Below, in pieces: positions 1 through 8,300 of a DNA stretch of 35,215 nt (positions within the stretch are counted from its first letter, which is position 1; every line of letters starts with the position of its first letter). The notes below the pieces were generated by a model. The model was not told where the DNA came from, made no database searches, and saw nothing but the letters and a program-made list of their open reading frames with translations. The position numbers and the translations under genes were made by a program. The stretch is from an uncultured Clostridia bacterium (GTDB lineage Bacteria; Bacillota; Clostridia; Christensenellales; Borkfalkiaceae), in NCBI GenBank assembly GCA_947595585.1, contig CANQET010000015.1:1-35215 (forward strand). The letters run 5' to 3'.

Positions 1-5
1 ATGCA

Positions 6-11
6 ACTCCT
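6..11 (-). promoter_or_regulatory. ribosome-binding site of a gene lying beyond the left edge
   Basis: Read on the minus strand the first bases of the window give AAGGAGTTGCA. This is almost the same leader as the AAGGAGTTACAAA in front of the gene that starts at 835. It follows the stop of the gene at 11-199, so the accessory operon most likely continues leftwards with another gene whose start codon lies just outside the window. Confidence 0.5.
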
Positions 12-199
12 TAATTGATTTTGTACACGGACTCCTTTGAGAATTTGTCCGTGATTTCGTAGCTATTCTTGCCGACGTGCTTGATTTCGTAAAATCCCCA
101 GCCTGCGAAGTTTACCCGTACCCATTGGAGCAGGGGGAGAAATTTCGTGTCGATCTCGCGTGTTTCGTTTTTCCTGTAATCGTAGAGCTTCGCTTTCAT
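11..199 (-). CDS. small hypothetical protein of accessory operon (62 aa)
   Basis: I do not recognise this 62-residue protein. It is basic at the N-terminus, has one aromatic stretch near residues 25-38 (WVRVNFAGWGFYEIKHV) and probably forms a small beta-rich domain; no signal peptide or membrane helix is seen. Its start codon overlaps the end of the upstream gene by four bases, the usual sign of translational coupling. It belongs to a minus-strand series of small AT-richer genes that includes ardA, which suggests a mobile-element accessory role. The function is unknown. Confidence 0.6.
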   Translation of the reverse strand: MKAKLYDYRKNETREIDTKFLPLLQWVRVNFAGWGFYEIKHVGKNSYEITDKFSKESVYKIN

Positions 200-414
200 C
201 CTTCGATTCTCCCGTAAACGTCATCTGCGTAGAAGCAGCCGTTGAAACCGTTCAGGATCGCGGTGCATTTCACGCCTTTGTAGTTGGCAATGTAATATCT
301 GCCTTTTTCGTAGTCTTCCTTTTCTTCGAGAATGGTTATCTCGTCCATTTCGTCGCTTTGCATCTTGCCCCTGTTGAGGGAGTAGATATAGGCGTAAACA
401 GTGTAGGGGTTCAT
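196..414 (-). CDS. small hypothetical protein of accessory operon (72 aa)
   Basis: This 72-residue protein is acidic in its middle (residues 20-35 are rich in Asp and Glu) and then has alternating hydrophobic residues with two cysteines (YKGVKCTAI, GCFYADD), consistent with a small beta-sheet protein. Its Shine-Dalgarno GGAGG lies in the intergenic sequence just after the stop of the gene at 434-835. It overlaps the next gene by four bases. The family is not recognised. The setting with ardA points to a plasmid- or ICE-type accessory gene. Confidence 0.6.
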   Translation of the reverse strand: MNPYTVYAYIYSLNRGKMQSDEMDEITILEEKEDYEKGRYYIANYKGVKCTAILNGFNGCFYADDVYGRIEG

Positions 415-433
415 CGTTATTTTACCTCCATGT

Positions 434-835
434 TTAATACATTCTGACTAAGCCGCCGAATTGCGGTTTTACCCCGATGCTGCCGAACTCGGAACAGAAA
501 TCATCGTCCATGTTTTTCACATAGACAAGTGCGTAACCGTCTTTAAGGTCGTTTCTGTCGTCTTCCCATTCTTCCTCATACTTGGAAACGTAGAGAAGGG
601 AATACAGCTCTCCAAATTCGGTGCAGTCGTGAATGACGTGGTAGACAAGGGCATCGTGTTCTGTTTCAAATTCATCGACGATTGCCTGCTGGTCGCTGTC
701 GAGCCAATAGAGGAATCCGCCGCTTTCGGAGAGGTTGACGATACCTTCTTTGTCGAACTCTTTGATGATGTTGCCGTGAAGTTTTAACATCTTCATGCGT
801 TCGAGTGCTTCTTGCTTCTGTTTTGCCTTTTCCAT
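434..835 (-). CDS. acidic hypothetical protein of accessory operon (133 aa)
   Basis: A 133-residue acidic protein with a lysine-rich helical start (residues 1-25), then a mixed alpha/beta region with many Asp and Glu (YEEEWEDDRNDLKDGYA around 85-101). The start is supported by AAGGAG about eight bases upstream of the ATG. There is no signal peptide or TM segment. Highly acidic small proteins are common next to anti-restriction genes on conjugative elements, but this family is not one I can name. Its 3' end carries the ribosome-binding site of the next gene, so the genes are co-transcribed. Confidence 0.65.
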   Translation of the reverse strand: MEKAKQKQEALERMKMLKLHGNIIKEFDKEGIVNLSESGGFLYWLDSDQQAIVDEFETEHDALVYHVIHDCTEFGELYSLLYVSKYEEEWEDDRNDLKDGYALVYVKNMDDDFCSEFGSIGVKPQFGGLVRMY

Positions 836-901
836 TTTGTAACTCCTTATAAATTGTTTATTTGCTCGGATAACTCCGTAAGCATCTCTTGTATGGCGGG
901 C

Positions 902-1459
902 TTATCTTCTTATCTCGACGATGCCGCCGTCGTACTCATAGAACCCATCGTAGCTGAACTGTTCCCCGTAGCTCTCGTAATCTATGTAGTTTTCAAGGCA
1001 TTCGGGGATCTGGATGCAGTCAACTTCATGCAGGAAGTAGTAGCCTAAATCAGCCCAATCCATATCGGGATAAAGGTAAATATCTTCATCCCAATCGTCC
1101 TCGCGGTCTTCCACCCGTTGTTTCCAATAGTGGTAGCCCTCGATGTCACAGTAGATAACGGCTTTCAGGAACTTTTCATCGTCGTCGAGAACGCCCGACT
1201 TTTTCAGCAACTCAAACAGGTCTTTCGGGTGAACATAATCCCAATTCACCGCGCCGCTGACTATAAAGTTCTCGATGTCCTGTATGAACAGTTCTTCGTC
1301 AATGCCATCGAGCTGAAAGCCTTCCTTTTTGAGTTCTTCCTCGATTTCTTCCCAATCGTCGTAATCGTTGAGCGTAAGCCATTTCGAGCCTAACGCCCGT
1401 TCGTTGCATTCGTTGTAACTGCCCCAAGAGCCGATAACAACTTTGACTTCATTTGTCAT
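902..1459 (-). CDS. ardA: anti-restriction protein ArdA
   Basis: ArdA is a DNA-mimic protein: an elongated, strongly acidic dimer that occupies the DNA-binding groove of type I restriction-modification enzymes, so that an entering plasmid or integrative element is not cut. The 185-residue length is in the normal range. Family hallmarks are visible: an N-terminal GSWGSYNECN strand with the following KWLTLNDY segment, the LGYYFLHE motif near residue 140, and IPECLENYIDYESYGEQF near 152-169. Asp and Glu are abundant throughout. The gene starts one base after the stop of the DUF4326 gene and shares its minus-strand operon. ArdA is almost always carried by mobile DNA, which is the best single argument that 1-2530 is an acquired segment. 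Confidence 0.88.
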   Translation of the reverse strand: MTNEVKVVIGSWGSYNECNERALGSKWLTLNDYDDWEEIEEELKKEGFQLDGIDEELFIQDIENFIVSGAVNWDYVHPKDLFELLKKSGVLDDDEKFLKAVIYCDIEGYHYWKQRVEDREDDWDEDIYLYPDMDWADLGYYFLHEVDCIQIPECLENYIDYESYGEQFSYDGFYEYDGGIVEIRR

Positions 1460-1460
1460 T

Positions 1461-1778
1461 TCAGTTTTCCTCCAAGTATTTCATTAAAAAATTTCTTATT
1501 GTTTCGCCGTGACACTTTTTCGGAGCGCACCAGCAAAATAATTCAAGTTTCCCGTATCGTCTGGCGATCCTGTATAATTCCCGCAAGGCGTTCGTGAAGG
1601 CTTCATCGTGAAAAACCTGTAATGCGAAGTAGTCCCTGTATTTTCGGCATACTTCTTCGCGCTCGTCCTCTGAGTGCATATAGAACGGATTGCAGAGTAT
1701 CGAATGTCCTCTGTCGATTCTGACTTGATAGGGCTGTGTCGGTTGTTCGTTTCGCAAGTTCTTGATTTCGATGTTCAT
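1461..1778 (-). CDS. DUF4326 domain protein
   Basis: A 105-residue protein matching the DUF4326 pattern by eye: IDRGHSILCNPF near residues 22-33, an acidic helix with the RDYF segment near 48-51, and the conserved C-terminal cysteine/histidine motif FCWCAPKKCHGE near residues 81-92. The family is widespread in phages and mobile elements; its molecular function is not established, though the conserved Cys and His residues suggest a metal site or catalytic centre. The start has GGAGG about eight bases upstream. It lies directly upstream of ardA in the same operon. Confidence 0.8.
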   Translation of the reverse strand: MNIEIKNLRNEQPTQPYQVRIDRGHSILCNPFYMHSEDEREEVCRKYRDYFALQVFHDEAFTNALRELYRIARRYGKLELFCWCAPKKCHGETIRNFLMKYLEEN

Positions 1779-1799
1779 TATTCATTCCTCCATGTTAAT

Positions 1800-1973
1800 T
1801 TAATTTTTTTCGTTTTCCACTTTTGAAAGGATGTATGCCAGCCAGCATTTTCTACACTCGTCTTTCTCACAATCTCCGATCCAAAATTCATCATACGGTG
1901 GGCATTCCGAATCTAATTCGGTATAGTCGTATAAGATATCCCATGCCTTTTTGTACTTTTCCAGCTCTTCCAT
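1800..1973 (-). CDS. small Cys-rich acidic protein (57 aa)
   Basis: This short gene encodes 57 residues beginning MEELEKYKKAWDILYDYTEL and ending in a lysine/asparagine tail. Four cysteines occur, the last three as CEKDECRKC, a plausible small metal-binding knuckle. The start is supported by GGAGG about ten bases upstream; that site is formed by the last codons (Met-Glu-Glu-stop) of the gene at 1980-2216, so the two are translationally coupled. The family is not recognised. Spacing and coupling make it a convincing member of the operon despite its size. Confidence 0.65.
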   Translation of the reverse strand: MEELEKYKKAWDILYDYTELDSECPPYDEFWIGDCEKDECRKCWLAYILSKVENEKN

Positions 1974-1979
1974 GTTTTG

Positions 1980-2216
1980 TTATTCCTCCATGTTTACAAA
2001 TTCATTTACGGGGATCTTGCATTCCCCGAAGATGCCATACTCGAAGTAGGGGGCATTCATATCGCCCTTCAGATCGTAAGCTGTCTGTGTCAATCTGCCT
2101 TGATTGCTGACGGCAAGCGTGATTTCCCGCCGCTGCTCGTTGACTTCAATGATGTTGAAAATGACGGTGTGATCTCCGTCAAAGTGATGATATTCGTGCA
2201 TATATCGTTTATCCAT
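1980..2216 (-). CDS. small hypothetical protein of accessory operon (78 aa)
   Basis: The reading frame is open further upstream, but the start at 2216 (MDKRYMHEYHHFDGDHTV) is preferred because AGGAGG lies at the right distance and an earlier start would run into the preceding gene. The 78 residues have a His/Asp-rich N-terminus and then alternating hydrophobic strands (TVIFNIIEVNEQRREITLAV), typical of a small beta-barrel or sheet. The last three codons double as the ribosome-binding site of the next gene. Function unknown. Confidence 0.6.
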   Translation of the reverse strand: MDKRYMHEYHHFDGDHTVIFNIIEVNEQRREITLAVSNQGRLTQTAYDLKGDMNAPYFEYGIFGECKIPVNEFVNMEE

Positions 2217-2229
2217 TTCTCCGTCCTCC

Positions 2230-2529
2230 TCAATCTGCGTATTTGTACCAGACGTAGTACTCAACTTCGAGGTAGTCACGCGTTTCGTATCTGTCTTTCT
2301 CTTTGTTGAAGATAGGTACATTTTCAAGTGCTTGTGTTACGATCCCGCTGTATTCTTTGTCTCTTCCGTTGGGTACGCAGTGTCCTTTGATACCTTCGAT
2401 TACCTTGATGTACGGTTTTCCGTTTTTCGAGATCGCAATGGTGAACAGGTTATCTTCTGCCAGATACCCAACACCCGACCACTTTTGACTTCCATTCCTT
2501 TTGGAAACCGAGTAAACTACTTTTTTCAT
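2230..2529 (-). CDS. small hypothetical protein, first gene of accessory operon (99 aa)
   Basis: The frame extends to 2568, but the added residues are a low-complexity lysine run; the ATG at 2529 (MKKVVYSVSKRNG) follows AGGAG at proper spacing and is chosen. The 99-residue product is basic and probably beta-rich (VVYSVSK, LFTIAISKNGKPYIKVIEG), ending in an acidic aromatic stretch (DYLEVEYYVWYKYAD). No family is recognised. It is the first gene of the leftward operon. Confidence 0.6.
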   Translation of the reverse strand: MKKVVYSVSKRNGSQKWSGVGYLAEDNLFTIAISKNGKPYIKVIEGIKGHCVPNGRDKEYSGIVTQALENVPIFNKEKDRYETRDYLEVEYYVWYKYAD

Positions 2530-2604
2530 TTTCTTTTTCTCCTTTTTTTCTTTTTTGCCTTTCGGCAACGGGGGAAGGGAGCATGACCCGAACAGTCTTG
2601 CCTT

Positions 2605-2632
2605 TTCATATCGGAGAGGTGGGGGAAGTCAA
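2605..2632 (-). promoter_or_regulatory. possible promoter of accessory operon
   Basis: Minus-strand TTGACT (2627-2632) and TATGAA (2605-2610) are separated by 16 bases and lie about 75 bases upstream of the first gene start at 2529. The -10 is weak. It sits between the hairpin terminator at 2650-2717 and the operon, where a promoter would be expected. Confidence 0.35.
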
Positions 2633-2649
2633 CGAAGGCGAAAAAATTT

Positions 2650-2717
2650 GCATAAAACGAAAAACCGCCCGAAGGCAGTCCTCGAACAAACGCTGTTCTT
2701 TGACCGTCTTCGGGCGG
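2650..2717 (-). terminator. large hairpin with T-rich tail upstream of accessory operon
   Basis: A perfect 10-bp stem (CCGCCCGAAG at 2665-2674 with CTTCGGGCGG at 2708-2717) encloses a smaller GAACA/TGTTC stem. On the minus strand the structure is followed by TTTTTCGTTTT, as in an intrinsic terminator. It would block read-through from the tRNA unit into the accessory genes. A role as an attenuator or structured RNA is also possible. Confidence 0.55.
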
Positions 2718-2823
2718 ATCCGTATCCAAAGCAAATTTTTTCACCCGTTTACTTCCGCCGAGGGTTATGCTACCATCCATCCGTCGAAAGGCAAAAAAGG
2801 AGAAAGTGTTGTTTTTATATGCA

Positions 2824-2851
2824 AAAAAGCCACTCCAAATGGAGTGACTTT
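2824..2851 (-). terminator. terminator of the tRNA unit
   Basis: CACTCCA (2831-2837) pairs with TGGAGTG (2840-2846). On the minus strand the stem is followed by GCTTTTTTGC, giving a short intrinsic terminator about 75 bases beyond the 3' end of tRNA-Glu. The region 2570-2919 otherwise holds only the larger hairpin and a tentative promoter. Confidence 0.75.
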
Positions 2852-2919
2852 CTCGCTTATAACGGAAAAACGACCCGAACATTTCGTTCATCGACGAAAG
2901 TGTTCGAGCCGTCCCATTC

Positions 2920-2994
2920 TGGTGACCCGTACGGGAATCGAACCCATGTTACCACCGTGAAAGGGTGATGTCTTAACCGCTTGACCAACGGGCC
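2920..2994 (-). tRNA. tRNA-Glu (UUC)
   Basis: A full cloverleaf can be drawn: acceptor GGCCCGT/ACGGGTC, anticodon loop CCTTTCACG giving anticodon TTC, T-arm GGGTTCGAATCCC, discriminator A and an encoded CCA. It is the last gene of the tRNA unit. Its 3' end points towards the ardA segment, the position where tyrosine-recombinase elements usually insert. Confidence 0.95.
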
Positions 2995-3072
2995 GTATGA
3001 AGTTTTTGGAAGTCGCGCCCCGAGAAGAGGCGGGGGACCGCTATATAAAAACGGCTTTGCGCCGCATATATT

Positions 3073-3149
3073 TGGTAGCGATGAGTGGAGTCGAACCGCT
3101 GACCTATCGGGTATGAACCGATCGCTCTAACCAACTAAGCTACATCGCC
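3073..3149 (-). tRNA. tRNA-Met (CAU), elongator
   Basis: The sequence begins GGCGATGTAGCTTAG and ends CATCGCTACCA with CCA encoded. The anticodon stem-loop ATCGG-TTCATAC-CCGAT gives CAT. The acceptor stem is fully paired at position 1-72 and the body resembles elongator tRNA-Met rather than the initiator. A tRNA-Ile with modified CAT cannot be excluded from sequence alone, but is less likely. Confidence 0.9.
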
Positions 3150-3152
3150 GTG

Positions 3153-3229
<77 letters not shown>

Positions 3230-3263
3230 ATAAAAATATTCGGTGCTTACCGAACGTGTATCC

Positions 3264-3292
3264 ATTGTACCCGAATATGCGTCGTTTGTCAA
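3264..3292 (-). promoter_or_regulatory. sigma-A promoter of the tRNA unit
   Basis: Minus-strand TTGACA (3287-3292), 17-base spacer, TACAAT (3264-3269), about 35 bases upstream of the initiator tRNA. Confidence 0.88.
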
Positions 3293-3360
3293 TCGTTTTT
3301 GCGCGGAAATGAGAAATTTTTTCGTGAAGTCCCATTGTCGCGTTTTTGCCCTCACATTTC

Positions 3361-3389
3361 TTGCTTTTTCCCGCCGTCTGTGCTATAAT
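3361..3389 (+). promoter_or_regulatory. sigma-A promoter of hpt
   Basis: TTGCTT (3361-3366), 17-base spacer, TATAAT (3384-3389). It implies an untranslated leader of about 200 bases before hpt; I see no riboswitch I can name in that leader. Confidence 0.8.
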
Positions 3390-3596
3390 GGCTGCGCAAG
3401 AGGGGAAGAGCGCATTGCGGGATGCCGTTGCGGCTTTTTGTTACGCGCGCTCCCCGGCCTACCTCATTTGCCCTTTGGGGGCATACGAGCTTCCTTGGCA
3501 AAAGGACGGGGGCCTACATCGATCTTTCGCCGAATTTCGGGGGAAGAGGACAGCGGAAAGCGGGCTTCGTGCCATAAAATACGGAGGAAAACCAAC

Positions 3597-4136
3597 ATGC
3601 ACCAGGATTGTGAACGCATCATGCTGACGGAGGCGCAGCTCCGCGACCGTGTGAAGGAGATCGCCGAAGAGGTAGACGCAAAGTACAAAGACAAACTTCC
3701 GCTCGTCGTCGGCATTCTGAAGGGGAGCATCATCTTTTATTCGGATTTCATCCGTCATCTCTCCTGCCCCGTGCAGCTCGATTTCATGGCCGTCTCCTCT
3801 TACGGGGGCGGGGCGGTGTCTTCGGGCAAGCTCAAGATCAAGAAGGACCTCGATAACGACGTTACGGGGCGGGATGTCATCGTTGTGGAAGATATCATCG
3901 ACAGCGGCTTCACGCTTGCCAATCTCAAGCAGTTGCTTCTCGAGCGCGGGGCGGCCTCCGTCTGCATCGTGACGCTGCTCAACAAGAAGGCGCGGCGGGA
4001 ATACGAGATCGCCCCCGATTTCAACGGATTCGATATCGAAAACGAGTTCGTCGTGGGATACGGGCTCGACTACAGCGAGCGGTACCGCAACCTGCCCTAC
4101 ATCGGCATTTTGAAGCGGGAGATCTACGAAAAATAA
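3597..4136 (+). CDS. hpt: hypoxanthine phosphoribosyltransferase
   Basis: This enzyme salvages hypoxanthine and guanine by transferring the phosphoribosyl group of PRPP, giving IMP and GMP. The 179-residue product has the normal length. The PRPP-binding motif VIVVEDIIDSG (around residues 97-107) and the flexible-loop segment MAVSSYGGG (around 64-72) are clear, and LPYIGILKREIYEK is the usual C-terminus. The frame is open far upstream, but the start at 3597 is chosen because GGAGG lies nine bases before it and homology begins there. The gene has its own promoter and terminator, so it appears to be monocistronic, unlike the common ftsH-linked arrangement. Confidence 0.93.
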   Translation: MHQDCERIMLTEAQLRDRVKEIAEEVDAKYKDKLPLVVGILKGSIIFYSDFIRHLSCPVQLDFMAVSSYGGGAVSSGKLKIKKDLDNDVTGRDVIVVEDIIDSGFTLANLKQLLLERGAASVCIVTLLNKKARREYEIAPDFNGFDIENEFVVGYGLDYSERYRNLPYIGILKREIYEK

Positions 4137-4150
4137 TACATGAGTGCAAA

Positions 4151-4196
4151 AAAAGACCTCACAGAGCGATCAAGCTCCATGGGGTCTTGTTTTTTT
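4151..4196 (+). terminator. terminator of hpt
   Basis: AAGACC pairs with GGTCTT, with an inner GAGC/GCTC stem, followed by GTTTTTTT. On the minus strand an A-run before the stem would also give a T-tract, so it may serve the convergent lipoprotein gene as well. Confidence 0.8.
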
Positions 4197-4200
4197 GGAC

Positions 4201-5190
4201 TTATTTCGTATTGAACGTCGCGGAGCGCAGCGTATAGTCGAAGGCGCCGAGCGATTCGGGGGCATACGTCTTCATGTGGAGGAGGACGTTGCGGTAGGTA
4301 TTCGCCGCGGGATCGGTGCAGACGGCGTAGGTGAGTTCCTGTTCCCTGCCGCGGAAGGTGCCGCTGTAGTGGACGGAGAGGGAGGCGGTATTGAGTTTGC
4401 GGTCCTCTTCGGCGCTGGCGTTGATGGCAAATTTGTAGGTACGTTCCTCAAGCGTGGGCACTTCGTCGCTCATGAGAGTGACGACGCTACGGTCGAGCGG
4501 GTTGACCGTTTGGAAGGAGGGTGCGCTCTGCATATTGAATCCGCGGAGAGCGAAGAGATACTCTTCGTTATCGAGGAAGGTCCCCTTGCCGAGGCGGATA
4601 TCCCATTCCTCGGGCGCTGCGGCGCTCTCCAAGTCGTCGTAAACTACGTGTGAAGTCCGCGTCTCGGGATCGTATTGGGCCGTGTACGAATAATGATACA
4701 GGACCCCCGCCTCTTCGACGGTCTCCGCGGTGGTGCGCGGCGAAGTGCTGTGGACGGTCTTCTTGCTGTAGAGCGGGAAGAGGGCGCTCGTCGCATCCAT
4801 GAACCAGATATCCGAGACGACGCTATCCGAAAATTCTTCGCCTGTGGCCCCGCCGACCGTATACCGCCCGCGGATGGAAAGCTCCGCGTGCAGATGGTAG
4901 CACGGGACGCCGATGGGGACGCCCTCGATGGGGCGATCGGCGGTGCTCATTTCGTCGCGGAGGGAAGTCGTATAGGTGCCGTCCTCATAGGCGACGGAGA
5001 ACCCCTCCTGCTCCCCCGCGGTGAAGGTGACGGTGTAGACGAGATCTTCGCTCGTGCCCGTGATATCCTTGCGGATGCCCGTATTGCTGTACCAATTGGG
5101 TGCGAGCTCGAGGGTGGGGGTGGCGGTACACGCCGAGAAGAGGAGCGTCGCCGCGATGAGGCAGGCGGGCGCAAGCAGCTTGTGTTTCAT
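4201..5190 (-). CDS. putative lipoprotein (329 aa)
   Basis: The start at 5190 gives a typical lipoprotein signal peptide: MKHKLLAPACLIAATLLFSA followed by the lipidated Cys21 (lipobox LFSAC), with GGGAG upstream. An in-frame extension to 5247 would put residues before the signal and overlap the promoter, so it is rejected. The remaining 300 residues are beta-rich, Thr- and Ser-rich and without TM helices, as in many extracellular substrate-binding or envelope proteins, but no named family is recognised. It is transcribed alone, convergent with hpt and divergent from addB. Confidence 0.82.
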   Translation of the reverse strand: MKHKLLAPACLIAATLLFSACTATPTLELAPNWYSNTGIRKDITGTSEDLVYTVTFTAGEQEGFSVAYEDGTYTTSLRDEMSTADRPIEGVPIGVPCYHLHAELSIRGRYTVGGATGEEFSDSVVSDIWFMDATSALFPLYSKKTVHSTSPRTTAETVEEAGVLYHYSYTAQYDPETRTSHVVYDDLESAAAPEEWDIRLGKGTFLDNEEYLFALRGFNMQSAPSFQTVNPLDRSVVTLMSDEVPTLEERTYKFAINASAEEDRKLNTASLSVHYSGTFRGREQELTYAVCTDPAANTYRNVLLHMKTYAPESLGAFDYTLRSATFNTK

Positions 5191-5235
5191 GGTTTCTCCC
5201 TGCGGCATGGGCCGCATTTTCAGCGATTTTTCCCC

Positions 5236-5264
5236 ATTATAGCACAAAATTACGCGTTTGTAAA
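5236..5264 (-). promoter_or_regulatory. sigma-A promoter of the lipoprotein gene
   Basis: Minus-strand TTTACA (5259-5264), 17-base spacer, TATAAT (5236-5241), about 45 bases upstream of the lipoprotein start. Confidence 0.85.
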
Positions 5265-5290
5265 TAAATTGCCCGCATGTGCGGAAAAAG

Positions 5291-5321
5291 TTTATGAATT
5301 CCCGCGAAAGTATGATATAAT
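5291..5321 (+). promoter_or_regulatory. probable promoter of addBA
   Basis: TATAAT at 5316-5321 is perfect. The best -35 is TTTATG/TTATGA at 5291-5297 with an 18-19 base spacer, so the -35 is weak. The start codon of addB is 20 bases downstream, with GGAGG between. Confidence 0.6.
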
Positions 5322-5341
5322 AGAGCCGAACGGAGGAAGAT

Positions 5342-8300
5342 ATGGCAAAGATCTACGAAGCACCGACGCTCGACGGCGCCGCAGAGGCGCTGAAAAAGCT
5401 CGTCGAAAAAAACGAAACGGCGGGGGAGCGCACACTCGTCTTCTGCGAGGACAGGCTCACGCTGCTTGCCGAGCGGACGGTCATCTCGGCTTGCGGGGGG
5501 AGTTTTCTCACCGAGGTCTCGACCTTCCGCAGATTTCTCGAACGGCGAAAGAAGACGCAGAAGATCCTCTCCAAGCAGGGGGCCGTCATGGAGATCGCGG
5601 CCCTGCTCGGCGAATACAAGGAGCAGCTCGGCTGTTTCAAGCGCAACGCGGCGCAGGCGGTCTACGAGACCATCGCCCAGCTCTCCGCTTCCTGCGTCGA
5701 TGCCGATCTTCTGCGGCGGAGCGCGGAAGAGACGGAGGGCGTGCTCTCGCGTAAGCTCTCCGACCTCGCCCTCCTCTTCGAAAAATATGAAGAATTTCTG
5801 AAGACGCGGGGGATGCTCGATGAAAACGGCTACCTCGCCCTCCTTCCCGCAAGCCTCACAAAGGAGGAGATCGGGGGGGTACATATCGTGTTTTTTGCAT
5901 ACGACGCCTTCACGCGGCAGGCGCGGGAGTGCATCCGCGCTTCGGCAAGGAACGCGAGGTCTGTGACGGGCATCTTCCTCGGAGACGGGGCGCCCTACTG
6001 CACCCACGAGGCCGCACGCGCCTTTGCAGGCGTTATGCAGGACCTCGGCATGGCCTTCGAACACACCATGCTACCCGCAAGCGACACGGGCGACGCCCGC
6101 AGGATCCGCGAGGGGCTCTTCTCGGTGAAGGGCAGTCACGGCGAAAAAGCGGGGGGATGTAGTATTTCTTTCGATGAATTCGGCGATGAAGGCGAGGAGA
6201 TGAACAACATTGCCGCCCGCATCCGCATGCTGACGGCACAAGGGAAGCGCTTTCGGGATATCGCCGTGCTCGTGGGCGGGGAGAGCTACTTCCTCGCCGC
6301 GGCCAAGGCGTTTGCGGCGTATAAGATCCCTTACTATGCCGACCGTAAGCGCAGTTTGCTCACCCATCCCTTCTGCGGGTTCACGCTCGCCGTGCTCCAT
6401 GCGGCGGACAGCGGCGTGCTTTACGACCAAGCCGAGGAGATCGCATCCTCGGTCTACTTCGGCGACGGGGGAAAATATCGCAATTATCTGATGCGGTACG
6501 GCACCTCCCGCGGCGCCGTCTCGCGGGAGATCGGGGAGACGGGCGAAGATCGGGCGGAGCTCGAAAATGCACGTCTTCGCATGCTCGCGATCCTTGCTTG
6601 TATTCCCCGCAGCGGCACGGGGAGCGCGTATGCCGCAGGGATCCGCAAATTATACGAGACGGTGGAGGGGGAGCGCATCACCGAAGAGCTCGCCGCCCGC
6701 CTGCCTGCGGAAGACGCTCCGTTTTTGAACATCACGCCCCTCTTCGAGATCCTCGATGAGATCGAAAACGTCGTAGGGGACCGCACTTTTCCCGCGAGAG
6801 AGTTCGCCGTCCTCCTGCGCAGCGGCTTGGAGGCGCGGGGCGTCTCCGCCCTTCCCCAACATGCCGACGCCGTCTTCCTCGGCGACGCCACGGAGAGCAG
6901 GATAAAGCGGGTACCTGTGTTGTTTTTTGCGGGCCTTTCGGAGGGACTTCCCCGCATTTCGCAGGATACCGCCGTCATCACCGACGGGGAGATCGTGCGG
7001 CTCAAGGACCTCTCCATGGAGATCGAACCCGCGATCGCCGTCGTCAACGCAAGATTTCGCGAAGTCTTCGCGCGCAACCTCGCCTCGTTCTCCGAACATC
7101 TCTATTGCAGCTGCCCCAAACAGCTTTCGGGCAGTGCGACGACGTATAGCGAAGCGGTCTATTATCTTTTGCGTATGTTCGGGCAAAATACGCAGATGGG
7201 GTCGGAAAAACTGCCCTGTGCACCCGACGTCTACCCCTATGACTGTGCGGAATCCGCACCCGCGCTGCTGCGCTACTTCGAGATGACGGAGGAGGCGGGG
7301 GAGAGCGTGCGGAGCGCTTCGCTCAAGGAAGTGCTCGCGCGAAGCCCTGCGGACGCCGTGGGGGATCCCGACGCCCTGCGGGCCGAGAAGGATGCGCTTC
7401 CGCCCCGTGCAAGCGGGAAGATCTCGCCCACCGAGCTCGAAGAATACTTCTCCTGCCCCTACAAATGTTTTGCAAACCATGTGCTCGGACTGGGGCAGAA
7501 GGAGGAGCGCACGCCCTTCGGCGCCATGGATGCGGGCAAGTTTGTCCATGCCGTCCTCGAGGAGACGACGCGGGATTTTGCAGGGCTCAAGAGCGAAGAA
7601 GAATGCGCGGCCCGTGCAAGGCAGGTCGCCGAAAAATTGATGACGTCCCCCGCCTTTTCCGCGCTCAAGGCGACCGCGGCGGGCAATTATACGGGCAAGC
7701 GGCTCATCGGAGAGGCCACGGCGGTCACCGTAGCCGCGTATCGTCAGGTCGCAGGCTCGGATTACCGCGTAAAAGACAGGGAACGCAAACTCAGGATCGA
7801 CGCCTTGGGCCTCGAAGGCAAGGCCGATCGGATCGACGATGCGGGGGGACTGTTACGCATTATCGACTACAAGACGGGCGGCATCGAGAGCGGGGCAGAC
7901 GCCTATTACACGGGGCGGAAACTTCAGCTCGAGCTCTATCTTACGGCCGCCCTCGAAGATAAAACGCTCGCGCAAGAGGGCACGAGGCCGGGGGGCGTCT
8001 TCTATTTTCCCGCCGCCGACGATTTCGTCAAAGAGGGGGAGAAGCAATACTGCATGTCGGGCTTCTATTGCACGGATCCCGACGTCATCGTCCATATGGA
8101 TACCTCCCGCGCCGCCCGCGAGAGCACCTATTTTCACGCCGAAAAGGATCTCGACCACGGCATGGACGGGGAGACGTTCTCGTATTTCCTGAAATACGGC
8201 CTCCTCGTCGCCGATGGGGCGCGTCGGGAGATGCAAGGCGGGAACATCCGCCCTTCGCCCTACAAAGGCGTCTGCACCTATTGCGATCTTTTGGGTATGT

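Noticed and set aside
2526..2891. 121-codon minus-strand frame between the tRNA unit and the accessory operon
   Set aside because: It runs through two terminator hairpins, lacks a ribosome-binding site and ends in a lysine/arginine low-complexity tail.
3243..3596. N-terminal extension of hpt by 118 residues
   Set aside because: It would span the hpt promoter and leader, and adds no recognisable domain; the start at 3597 has the ribosome-binding site and the family N-terminus.
3230..3596. Purine riboswitch in the hpt leader
   Set aside because: The roughly 200-base leader invites it, but I do not see the conserved purine aptamer core or an expression-platform hairpin.
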